Below are positions 50,221 to 57,534 of a stretch of DNA of 64,000 bases, piece after piece. A program made the position numbers and the translations under genes. Below the pieces are notes generated by a model that saw only the letters and a program-made list of their open reading frames with translations, was not told the DNA's origin and did no database searches. The DNA comes from Oscillospiraceae bacterium. Lineage in GTDB: Bacteria; Bacillota; Clostridia; Oscillospirales; Oscillospiraceae. The DNA is taken from positions 1 through 64,000 of the forward strand of contig JAEDLP010000001.1 of assembly GCA_016295225.1 (NCBI GenBank). The letters are read 5' to 3'. How positions within the stretch are numbered: the first letter of the stretch is position 1; every line of letters begins with the position of its first letter.

Positions 50221-51195
50221 ATGTGTACCGCAGCAGTGTACCAGACGAAAGACCATTATTTTGGGCGGAACCTGGATCTGGAATACTCCTACCAGGAAAG
50301 CGTTACCATCGCCCCGCGCAACTATCCCTTTTCCTTCCGTAAGCTTCCAGAGATGAAGACCCATTACGCCATCATCGGCATGGCCTATGTGCTGGAGGGC
50401 TACCCCCTCTATTACGACGCCACCAATGAAAAGGGCTTGAGCATGGCGGGTCTGAATTTCCCCGGCAGCGCGGTCTATTCCCCCTGTCAGGCGGGGAAGG
50501 ACAATGTGACCACCTTTGAGCTGATCCCCTGGCTCCTGGGCCAGTGCGCCACGGTGGACCAGGCTCAGAGCCTTTTAGAAAGCGTCAACCTGGCGGACTT
50601 GGCCTTCCGGGCGGATCTGCCCCCGGCTCCCCTCCACTGGTTCCTGGCGGATCAGAAACGGTCAATCACCGTGGAGGCGGTTCGGGAGGGGCTGAAAATT
50701 TACCCCAACCCCGTGGGACTCCTCACCAATGAGCCGCCCTTTCCCTTTCAGATGGCCCACCTGAGCCACTATATGGGTCTGTCCGCCCAGCAGGTTCAGA
50801 ACCGGTTTGCCCCCCAGGTGGAGCTGATCCCCTACAGCCGGGGGATGGGGGCCATCGGCCTGCCGGGGGACCTTTCTTCCGCCTCCCGTTTTGTCAAGGC
50901 GGCCTTCACCAAACTCAACAGTGTGTCGGGGGATTCGGAGGAGGAGAGCGTCAGCCAGTTCTTCCACATCCTGGGCTCTGTGGAACAGCAGCGGGGCACC
51001 GTGGAAGTGGGGGAGGGCAAGCTGGTGACCACTGTGTACTCCTCCTGTTGCAATATGGACCGGGGGATCTACTACTACACCACCTATGAGAATCGACAAA
51101 TCACGGCTGTGGATCTGCACAAAGAGGATTTGGAGGGCAACACCCTGGTCTCTTACCCTCTTATTCAGGAACAACAGATATGCTGTCAGAACTGA
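50221..51195 (+). CDS. bsh: Choloylglycine (bile salt) hydrolase family protein
   Basis: 324-residue Ntn-hydrolase of the linear amide C-N hydrolase family. The gene starts exactly at MCTAAVY, so Cys2 becomes the N-terminal nucleophile once Met is removed. Counterparts of the other known active-site residues are present: Arg16 and Asp19 in FGRNLDLEY, Asn79 in AGLNFPG, Asn170 in LLTNEPPF and Arg223 in SSASRF. Asn at position 79 favours bile salt hydrolases over penicillin V acylases, which usually have Tyr there. It would deconjugate glycine- or taurine-bound bile acids, typical of gut bacteria. Upstream in-frame codons lack an RBS; GAGGTG precedes the ATG at 50221. It converges with the methyltransferase gene at a 5-bp gap. 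Confidence 0.88.
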   Translation: MCTAAVYQTKDHYFGRNLDLEYSYQESVTIAPRNYPFSFRKLPEMKTHYAIIGMAYVLEGYPLYYDATNEKGLSMAGLNFPGSAVYSPCQAGKDNVTTFELIPWLLGQCATVDQAQSLLESVNLADLAFRADLPPAPLHWFLADQKRSITVEAVREGLKIYPNPVGLLTNEPPFPFQMAHLSHYMGLSAQQVQNRFAPQVELIPYSRGMGAIGLPGDLSSASRFVKAAFTKLNSVSGDSEEESVSQFFHILGSVEQQRGTVEVGEGKLVTTVYSSCCNMDRGIYYYTTYENRQITAVDLHKEDLEGNTLVSYPLIQEQQICCQN

Positions 51196-51200
51196 GGGGG

Positions 51201-52091
51201 TTACACCGTCTGGTGCTTTACGGCCAGACAGTAACTGACGTCTTGGGCGGCGGTCATGGGGTGCTGGGGATTCGCCTGGTTATACGAGGAGAAGAATTGC
51301 CGGGTGATCTCCTGGGATTCCAGGTGTTCGTAGATGAGGAAACCGTGATCTGATAAGATTCGCTCCATCTCCTGATAGGAATAGGCGGCCTGCATGGTTT
51401 CCCCGGCCCCGTGGGCAAGCTGGGCCTGCTTTCCGGCCAGGGACGAAGGGTAGTCAAAGACCAGGGAGCTGCCAGCGGGGATTCGTGTCCTGAGTGCCTC
51501 CAAAAGCTGATGAAAGGTGGCCGTCGGGAGGTAATAGAGCAGGCCCAACAGGCTGCAAAAACTTTGTTTCTCCGGGTCAAAGTTCGGACACTGATCCAGT
51601 ACGGAGGTCCAGCCGGCATCGGCCAGATCCGTGGGAAGGAAGTGCAGATTGTCCGGCATGGGGATTTCTCTGTCCTGAAGCCGCCGGACCTTGTCCCGGA
51701 TGGTGTCCGGGCGGTCCAGTTCAAAGATCTGTAGGGGGCCAGCCCACGGGGGCTGACGATAGGCGAAGGTATCGTATCCTGAACCCAGAATGAGATATTG
51801 CCCGGCCCCCAGCCCCACGGCTCGTTGGAGAGCTGTCTCCGCAAAGGCGGCCCGCCCCAGAGGGGTAGGGGCCAGGTGTTGATCCACCACCCGGCGGAGG
51901 GGGTCCTCCGAGGGGGAGTCTTCCGGGGAAAAGAAGGCGGCCCCGGCGGTCATGTGCTGGGCAATGGCGGTATACTCCTGGTCGGTCAGCATGGCCCGGG
52001 CCAGGGGGTCCCGAAAGACTGTCACCGAATTGTGCGCGGCGTGGTAGGCTCTGGAAAATGCGCTGACCAGGGCGGTCATGGATTGGGTCAT
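51201..52091 (-). CDS. Class I SAM-dependent methyltransferase (leucine carboxyl methyltransferase-like)
   Basis: 296 residues: AHNSVTVFRDPLARAMLTDQEY, RAAFAETALQRAVGLGAGQYLILGSGYDTFAYR (SAM motif I LGSGYDTF), FELDRPDTIRDK and VFDYPSS. This is the PPM/LCM-type methyltransferase family (O-methyltransferases of small acids, formerly UPF0011/DUF relatives). The substrate is unknown. AAAGGAG lies 3 nt before the ATG at 52094 and 6 nt before the ATG at 52091; the second is chosen, but either is possible. The frame continues upstream to 52328 without a supported start. Convergent with the bile salt hydrolase gene with almost no spacer. Confidence 0.85.
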   Translation of the reverse strand: MTQSMTALVSAFSRAYHAAHNSVTVFRDPLARAMLTDQEYTAIAQHMTAGAAFFSPEDSPSEDPLRRVVDQHLAPTPLGRAAFAETALQRAVGLGAGQYLILGSGYDTFAYRQPPWAGPLQIFELDRPDTIRDKVRRLQDREIPMPDNLHFLPTDLADAGWTSVLDQCPNFDPEKQSFCSLLGLLYYLPTATFHQLLEALRTRIPAGSSLVFDYPSSLAGKQAQLAHGAGETMQAAYSYQEMERILSDHGFLIYEHLESQEITRQFFSSYNQANPQHPMTAAQDVSYCLAVKHQTV

Positions 52092-52222
52092 CATAGGCTC
52101 CTTTCTGCTGCTCAAAGGTCGGAAAGGACAATGAAATCTCCATGAGCGGCAGGTGGAGATTATGCCCTGTGCCGTGGCTGCCCCGCAGAGGCGGGCAGCA
52201 CGACTGGAATCACCTCCCATTC

Positions 52223-52251
52223 TTATTACACCAGAGCCGGGAAAAGGACAA
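52223..52251 (-). promoter_or_regulatory. Promoter of the methyltransferase gene
   Basis: On the reverse strand TTGTCC (complement of 52246-52251), 17-bp spacer, TAATAA (complement of 52223-52228). The leader to 52091 is about 125 nt and contains a CTGCCC/GGGCAG hairpin (around 52178-52197). Confidence 0.5.
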
Positions 52252-52266
52252 GACTTGATTTTTTTC

Positions 52267-53394
52267 TCATTTTGTGGTAATATAAGGACAGAAAAAAGGC
52301 GTGTTGCAGAGGGAAACCACTGCAGCACGCTCTCTTTTTGCGCTCAAAGGGGCATTCTGCGTAAAAAGAAGCCGATTTTTGGAGAATGTGGGTATGGCAA
52401 AGCCAGCCCCCAGATTCATGGCAACAAACTTAAGCTTCACCCATTTTGTTACCTGGGCCAAGCCTCTGTATTGCGTATAACGCATAGCGTGCTTTTCCTT
52501 GGCGTCAGCAAAGACCCGCTCAATGGTCTCTTTCGGACGCTTATAAGAAGTGGAGAGAACTCTTCCATCATCAAATACTTTCTTGCAGATGTGAGGGGTC
52601 TTGTAAGCGGAGTCGGCAACAACGCTTTCCACGTCGGGAAAGGCTTCTGTTACCTGGTCATACACCTCGTCAAAGGCTACGCTGTCATGGACGTTGCCAG
52701 GGGTTACCACCGTGGCAAGGACAAATCCGTTCTCGTCGCAGGCTGTATGGGCCTCGTAAGCAAGCATCTGCTGGTGGCTTCCCTTCACAAACAAGCCGCT
52801 GTCCGGGTCGGTCACACTCTTTGTCACGGTGCGGATCTTCGCTTTCTTCCGGCGGGCCAGTTTCTTTTTGGAGGTATTATCCTTTCGCTTCTTCGGCGCT
52901 GCCGGCGGAGCGTCTCGTCATCCTCGTCGAAGGGCTTTTTCCCGTGAGCCTCTCTATCTGCGTTGATCTCCTCCATCAGTTCCTTTGCATAGTGCTTGGC
53001 TGCAGCGGGGACCTCTTCCTTTACCCGTTTCTTGGTATTGGCATTCGCCTTGATATGGGTGCCATCAATAAAGACCGCTTTGGCAGACAGATATCCTGCC
53101 TCTGCGATTTCTTCCAGGATCCAGCCAAACACCTGATCTACGGTTTCCTCCGTAAACCGGTGGCGAAAATTATAGCTCACCGTGGAAAAGTGAGGCGTTG
53201 CCTCCTGGAGGGTATAGCCCAGAAACCACCCTGGGCCGTCCGTTATCCTCGCTGTACAGAGGCTCCACCATGTCGTAAAGTCGGTTAAAATCTACTGCCG
53301 CATCGATTTTTCTCAGCAAATGGTCTTTAGGCACCAGACTTTCCGTGTCCACCATCTCTATGATACCTCGGTCCAGTTTTCCGCGTTCTAACAT
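52267..53394 (-). pseudogene. IS1182-family transposase, decayed
   Basis: Three reverse-strand pieces read as one transposase. The first (53394 to about 53230) has IIEMVDTESLVPKDHLLRKIDAA and ends at LYSEDNGRP. Directly after this the sequence jumps, out of frame, to WFLGYTLQEATPHFSTVSYNFRHRF, so about 40 codons normally between DNGRP and WFLGY are deleted. The second piece runs through AVFIDGTHIKANANTKKR to the Asp-rich DEDDET, where one base is missing near 52911 and the frame shifts to PKKRKDNTSKKKLARRKK. The third contains TDPDSGLFVKGSHQQ, VVADSAYK and KEKHAMRYTQYRGL. The DDE residues remain but the gene cannot make a full transposase. Confidence 0.85.
52291..52330 (-). terminator. Terminator downstream of the IS relic (reverse strand)
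   Basis: An 11-bp stem (52320-52330 with 52299-52309, one G-T pair) followed on the reverse strand by CCTTTTTTC. It overlaps the end of the transposase frame and marks the probable left limit of the element. Confidence 0.7.
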
Positions 53395-53503
53395 TTTGCA
53401 TCACCCTGTTCCAGTTTACACCATACATACAAAAAAGAACAGCTGTTCCTCAACGCCACGTTCTTATTCACTTTGAGCCTTGCTGGACTTTTTCGACAGA
53501 CTG

Positions 53504-53533
53504 AACGCACCGTGAGTACAATCACGGTGCGTT
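53504..53533 (-). terminator. Hairpin after proC
   Basis: A perfect 12-bp stem (53504-53515 with 53522-53533) 15 bp past the proC stop. On the reverse strand the following bases (CAGTCTGTCG) are not T-rich, possibly because the IS inserted right behind the stem. Confidence 0.5.
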
Positions 53534-53548
53534 TCAGTATGGTGGAGA

Positions 53549-54349
53549 TCACTTGCCCAAGGCAGCGTTCTTGTCGCAGGCGGAGATGACCGCGTCCATG
53601 AACGCAGCGTGAACGGCCCGCTGTTCCAGGGTGCGGACGCCCTGGATGGTAGAGCCGCCGGGGCTGCATACATCGTTTTTCAGCTGCGCGGGGTGTTTGC
53701 CGGTTTCCAGGACCATCTGAGCGGCGCCCAGCATGGTCTGAGCGGCGTAGCACACCGCGTCAGGACGGGGAAGTCCGCAGGCCACGCCGCCGTCGGCGAT
53801 GGCGTCCAGGACCATATAGACAAAGGCGGGGCCGCAGCCGGAGACGGAAGCGCCCACATCCATCAGAGACTCCTCGATGTGGTAGAGCTTACCGGCCTTT
53901 GCCATGACGTGAAGAAAGCCGTCCAGCATGTCGGAGGTAACGGTTTCGCTGGCCTCATAGAGGACCACGCCCTGGCCCACAGCTACAGGGGTGTTGGGCA
54001 TGATGCGGACCACAGGATAGTCTTTGCCGGCCATCTCCTGAATCTGCGCAATGGTGAGACCTGCCGCCATGGAGACCAGCACCGGAGCCTCATGGCGGGC
54101 TTCCAGGGCGGGGCGAATGGACGCCAGCATGCCGCCCATCAGATGGGGCTTGACGCCCAGGAAAAGGTAGCGGCTGTTCCGGGCCGCTTCTTCGTTGTCG
54201 CCGGCCTGGAAGCCCAGCTCCCGGGCCAGAGCCTGGGCTTTTTCCAGGCTGCGGTCGGCCAGAATGCCGTCTTTCAGGGACTGGCTGACTGCATGGGCGA
54301 TGGCGCCGCCCATGTTGCCGGAGCCAATGAGCCCAAAGGTATATTTCAT
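53549..54349 (-). CDS. proC: Pyrroline-5-carboxylate reductase
   Basis: Last step of proline synthesis, NAD(P)H-dependent. 266 residues (usual ~270): Rossmann loop FGLIGSGNMGGAIAHAV at residues 5-21, GVKPHLM near 78, RIMPNTPVAVGQGV near 130, and the C-terminal SVSGCGPAFVYMVLDAIADGGVACGL and SPGGSTIQGV signature. The frame is open 72 nt upstream, but GGAG 7 nt before the ATG at 54349 and the normal N-terminus decide the start. The IS relic lies directly downstream, and the gene itself is intact. Confidence 0.95.
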   Translation of the reverse strand: MKYTFGLIGSGNMGGAIAHAVSQSLKDGILADRSLEKAQALARELGFQAGDNEEAARNSRYLFLGVKPHLMGGMLASIRPALEARHEAPVLVSMAAGLTIAQIQEMAGKDYPVVRIMPNTPVAVGQGVVLYEASETVTSDMLDGFLHVMAKAGKLYHIEESLMDVGASVSGCGPAFVYMVLDAIADGGVACGLPRPDAVCYAAQTMLGAAQMVLETGKHPAQLKNDVCSPGGSTIQGVRTLEQRAVHAAFMDAVISACDKNAALGK

Positions 54350-54641
54350 GGAAATCACTCCTGTTCGTGTCATCATGTGTGTTTGTCTGTGGCCCTTTGT
54401 CTCTCTGAGGAGAACGGTCACAGGGGGAATTCTATGTTGTCATTGTATCACAGGCAGCCAGGGACGGCAAGGGAATAGCGGTTGAAATGCAAGGTTTTTT
54501 CTCGTCAGAATGAAACAAGGGAGGGGAGGAAACCGGGATGGTTTTGGCTTCCTGTCCAAGGTTTTTCCGGAAATGGGAAAGTCCCTTGCATCGGCTGAAA
54601 AGGTGGAGTACAATTTGGAAAAATGAAGAGGAGAAAGTGGC

Positions 54642-55838
54642 ATGGACGAGACGCTTATGCAGGAAATTCGCTTGCTCAACCGGAAAAATACGGACTGTGC
54701 AAAATGGGATTCCCTGTGGGAAACTTTTCATCAGGAAGACCTGCTGCCCATGTGGGTGGCGGATATGGATTTCAAAGCGCCCCAGTGTGTGCGTCAGGCT
54801 CTTCATCAAGCGGTGGATCAGGGTGTGTTCGGATACTATCAGGTTCCGGACCGCTACTATGACAGCATTCTGACCTGGGAAAAGCTCCGTCATAACAACC
54901 ATTTGGAGAAGGAATGGCTCCGCAATACTTCCGGTGTGGTGTCCGGCCTCTTTCATCTGGTGCGGGCGCTGACCCAGCCGGGGGATGCCATCATGGTCCA
55001 AACGCCGGTCTACTACCCCTTCTACCGGGTCATCGGTCATACCGGCCGGAAGGCGGTCTATCAGCCCCTCCTCCAGGAAAAAGGAACGTATACCGTTGAC
55101 CTGGCGGACTTTGAGCAGAGGATTATTGACAACAATGTGAAGATCTTCCTCCTCTGCTCTCCCCATAATCCTGTGGGGCGCGTGTGGAGGCGGGAGGAAC
55201 TGGAAGGGATGCTGGCCTGCTGCCGACGTCACAGCGTTCAGGTGGTGGCAGATGAGATCCATCACGATCTTATTATGCCCGGTCACACCCACATCCCGGC
55301 GGCCAGCCTATGGGAAGGGGAAAACAAACCCATCACCTTTTTTTCCGCCAGTAAGACCTTCAATCTGGCCGGCATGAAGAACTCCGTGCTGGTGCTCCCG
55401 CAGAAGGAGCAGCGGGAGAAGTTCGACGCCTTCGAGAAAGAACTGGGGACCGGACTGGGAAGTACCCTGGATTTTATCGCAGTCACGGCGGCCTTTGAAG
55501 AAGGTGCACTTTGGCTGGACGCTGTCTTGGCAGAGATCCAAGGCAATTACCAGCTTATGTGCCGCGCCCTGTCCCGGTTTGAGGGCGTTACCGTTTCTCC
55601 TCTGGAAGGAACCTACCTCATGTGGATCGATTTGGGAGGCATGGTTTCCCGCCAAGACCTTCACGATTTCGTCCAGAACAAGTGCGCCATCGCGCCGGAC
55701 TATGGACACTGGTTCTTCCCGGAAAACGAATTGTCTGACGACACCCATATCCGCTTGAACTTGGCGGCGCCCCGGCAGACCATCCAGCGGGCGGCGGATC
55801 AGATCACAGCGGCACTGAAAGACCTCCGGGGAGAATAA
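54642..55838 (+). CDS. MalY/PatB-type PLP-dependent C-S beta-lyase (aminotransferase fold)
   Basis: 398-residue fold-type I PLP enzyme of the MalY/PatB family: DLLPMWVADMDFKAPQCV near residue 38, GVVSGLFHLVRALTQPGD, LLCSPHNPVGRVW (about 170-182), VVADEIHHDLIMPG (about 205-217) and the PLP lysine in FFSASKTFNLAGMKNSV (about 235-251). Members are cystathionine beta-lyases or cysteine desulfhydrases that release homocysteine or H2S, pyruvate and ammonia. RidA, which follows after 57 bp, removes the enamine/imine products of such PLP enzymes, a sensible pairing. Possible promoter region just upstream of 54600 is not distinct. Confidence 0.88.
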   Translation: MDETLMQEIRLLNRKNTDCAKWDSLWETFHQEDLLPMWVADMDFKAPQCVRQALHQAVDQGVFGYYQVPDRYYDSILTWEKLRHNNHLEKEWLRNTSGVVSGLFHLVRALTQPGDAIMVQTPVYYPFYRVIGHTGRKAVYQPLLQEKGTYTVDLADFEQRIIDNNVKIFLLCSPHNPVGRVWRREELEGMLACCRRHSVQVVADEIHHDLIMPGHTHIPAASLWEGENKPITFFSASKTFNLAGMKNSVLVLPQKEQREKFDAFEKELGTGLGSTLDFIAVTAAFEEGALWLDAVLAEIQGNYQLMCRALSRFEGVTVSPLEGTYLMWIDLGGMVSRQDLHDFVQNKCAIAPDYGHWFFPENELSDDTHIRLNLAAPRQTIQRAADQITAALKDLRGE

Positions 55839-55895
55839 ATGCCCGGGACATAAGAAACTATGGATATATTATTCAGCAAAGAAAGGAAACTTAGT

Positions 55896-56267
55896 ATGGA
55901 AATTCTGCACACCGACAAAGCACCCGCAGCCATTGGCCCCTACTCTCAGGCAATTGAGGTCAATGGATTTGTCTTCACCTCCGGTCAGCTGGGCATCATT
56001 CCCGACACTGGCGCGCTGGCTCACAGCATGGCTGCCCAGACCGTCCAGGCTCTGGAGAATGTGACTGCTGTCCTGAAGGCAGCTGGCCTGACCCTGGACA
56101 ACGTGGTGAAGACCACTTGCTACCTGAAGAGCATGGAGGACTTCTCCCTGTTCAACGAGATCTATGCTCAGTACTTTGTCAACAACAAGCCTGCCCGCTC
56201 CTGCTTTGCTGTGGCACATCTGCCCAAGGACGCGCTGGTGGAGATCGAAGTGATCGCTGCAAAATAA
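55896..56267 (+). CDS. ridA: RidA family reactive intermediate/imine deaminase
   Basis: 123 residues, the family size: TDKAPAAIGPYSQAIEVNGFVFTSGQLG at the start, the catalytic Arg in NKPARSCFAVAHLPKDALVEIEVIA at the end. RidA hydrolyses 2-aminoacrylate and other imines formed by PLP lyases and dehydratases. AAAGGAAA precedes the ATG at 55896; 36 nt of upstream open frame have no RBS. Codon use is that of a well expressed gene. Likely cotranscribed with the PLP lyase. Confidence 0.95.
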   Translation: MEILHTDKAPAAIGPYSQAIEVNGFVFTSGQLGIIPDTGALAHSMAAQTVQALENVTAVLKAAGLTLDNVVKTTCYLKSMEDFSLFNEIYAQYFVNNKPARSCFAVAHLPKDALVEIEVIAAK

Positions 56268-56290
56268 ATGATCTGCGTATTAGAACCATA

Positions 56291-56320
56291 AAAGAGGACT
56301 GCCGGCCAAGGCAGTCCTCT
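56291..56320 (+). terminator. Terminator after ridA
   Basis: A perfect 12-bp stem (56291-56302 with 56309-56320) starting with A and ending CTCTT, 23 bp after the stop; the tail is only CGTTTG. Confidence 0.65.
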
Positions 56321-56338
56321 TCGTTTGTCCGTTTTTGC

Positions 56339-56367
56339 TTGCGTATTTTGGTGGGATTTCGTACAAT
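56339..56367 (+). promoter_or_regulatory. Sigma-A promoter of sbcDC
   Basis: TTGCGT (56339-56344), 17-bp spacer, TACAAT (56362-56367), 30 bp before the sbcD start. Confidence 0.65.
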
Positions 56368-56397
56368 AAACTGTACTTTACCAAAGGAGAGCTGTCG

Positions 56398-57534
56398 ATG
56401 AAACTCCTCCATCTTTCGGACCTGCACATTGGAAAGCGGGTCAATGAGTGTTCCATGCTGGACGACCAACGTTACATATTAAATAAATTGCAGGAGCTGG
56501 CCATCGAAGAAACGGTGGACGGCGTCCTCTTGGCGGGAGACCTCTACGATAAGCCTGTGCCTCCGGCAGAGGCGGTGAGCCTGCTGGACGAGTTTTTTAC
56601 GGGCCTTTCCCGGTCGGGAATCCCGGTCTTTGCCATCAGCGGCAACCACGACTCGCCGGAGCGGCTGAACTTTGGCAGCCGGCTCATGGAGGGGACGGGA
56701 ATCCATCTGGCGGCCGTCTATCAGGGGGCGCGGGAGCCGATCGTTCTCTGGGACACCCATGGCCCCCTGCATATCTATTTGCTGCCTTACCTGAAACCCG
56801 CCGTTCTCCGGCATGTTTACCCCGAGGCGGAGGTGACCACCTATGAGGATGCGGTCGCCTATGCCATCGACCGATGGGAGATCGATCCAACACAACGGAA
56901 TGTTCTGGTGGCCCATCAGTTTGTGGTGGGCGGGACAACCTGCGAATCGGAGGAACTCTCCGTGGGTGGCCTGGACCAGGTCGGCGCCCAGGTTTTCGAC
57001 GCCTTTGATTATGTGGCGCTAGGACATCTCCATGGCCCCCAGAAGATTGGCCGGGAGACCCTGCGCTACTGCGGGACCCCGCTGAAATACTCCTTTTCCG
57101 AGTGCCGTCATCAGAAGTCCGCCTGTTTGGTGGAGTTCGGGGAGAAGGGGAGCGTCACCGTCCGAACCATTCCCATCCAGCCACTGCGGGATCTGCGGGA
57201 GATCCGCGGGACCTACGATGCAGTGACCGCGAAATCCTTTTATGACGGGACCAACACGGAGGACTACCTCCATGTGATCCTCACCGATCAGGAGGATGTA
57301 CCGGAAGCCATGGGGCGGCTGCGGGCCATCTATCCCAACGTGATGAAGCTGACCTATGATAACCTGCGCACCCAGAGCAGCCAGGAAATTTGGGGAGCGG
57401 AACGGCCGGAAACGAAATCCCCGTTGGAGCTCTTTCGGGATTTTTACCAGCTGCAGAATAACCAACCCATGAGCCAGGAGCAGGAGGACTTCCTCCTTGG
57501 GCTGATGGAAACCATTTGGGAGGGAGAGCCATGA
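56398..57534 (+). CDS. sbcD: Exonuclease SbcCD subunit D
   Basis: Mre11-type nuclease of 378 residues: LLHLSDLHIGKRV (metal ligands Asp and His, residues 5-10), LLAGDLYDKPVPP, ISGNHDSPERLNF (about 82-94), VAHQFVVGG and YVALGHLHGPQ complete the five phosphodiesterase motifs. With SbcC it cuts hairpins and DNA ends during repair and replication. AAAGGAG lies before the ATG at 56398. Its last four bases overlap the sbcC start (ATGA), so the two subunits are coupled. Confidence 0.95.
   Translation: MKLLHLSDLHIGKRVNECSMLDDQRYILNKLQELAIEETVDGVLLAGDLYDKPVPPAEAVSLLDEFFTGLSRSGIPVFAISGNHDSPERLNFGSRLMEGTGIHLAAVYQGAREPIVLWDTHGPLHIYLLPYLKPAVLRHVYPEAEVTTYEDAVAYAIDRWEIDPTQRNVLVAHQFVVGGTTCESEELSVGGLDQVGAQVFDAFDYVALGHLHGPQKIGRETLRYCGTPLKYSFSECRHQKSACLVEFGEKGSVTVRTIPIQPLRDLREIRGTYDAVTAKSFYDGTNTEDYLHVILTDQEDVPEAMGRLRAIYPNVMKLTYDNLRTQSSQEIWGAERPETKSPLELFRDFYQLQNNQPMSQEQEDFLLGLMETIWEGEP

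Larger units (their letters stand above)
52267..53503 (-). mobile_element. Insertion sequence remnant (IS1182 family)
   Basis: Extent is approximate. The right end may be the sequence GGACTTTTTCGACAGACTG at 53485-53503, which resembles IS1182 terminal repeats and abuts the hairpin after proC. No convincing inverted copy was found on the left near 52267-52340, and no target duplication could be identified, so the element is probably truncated or decayed at that end. Confidence 0.55.
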
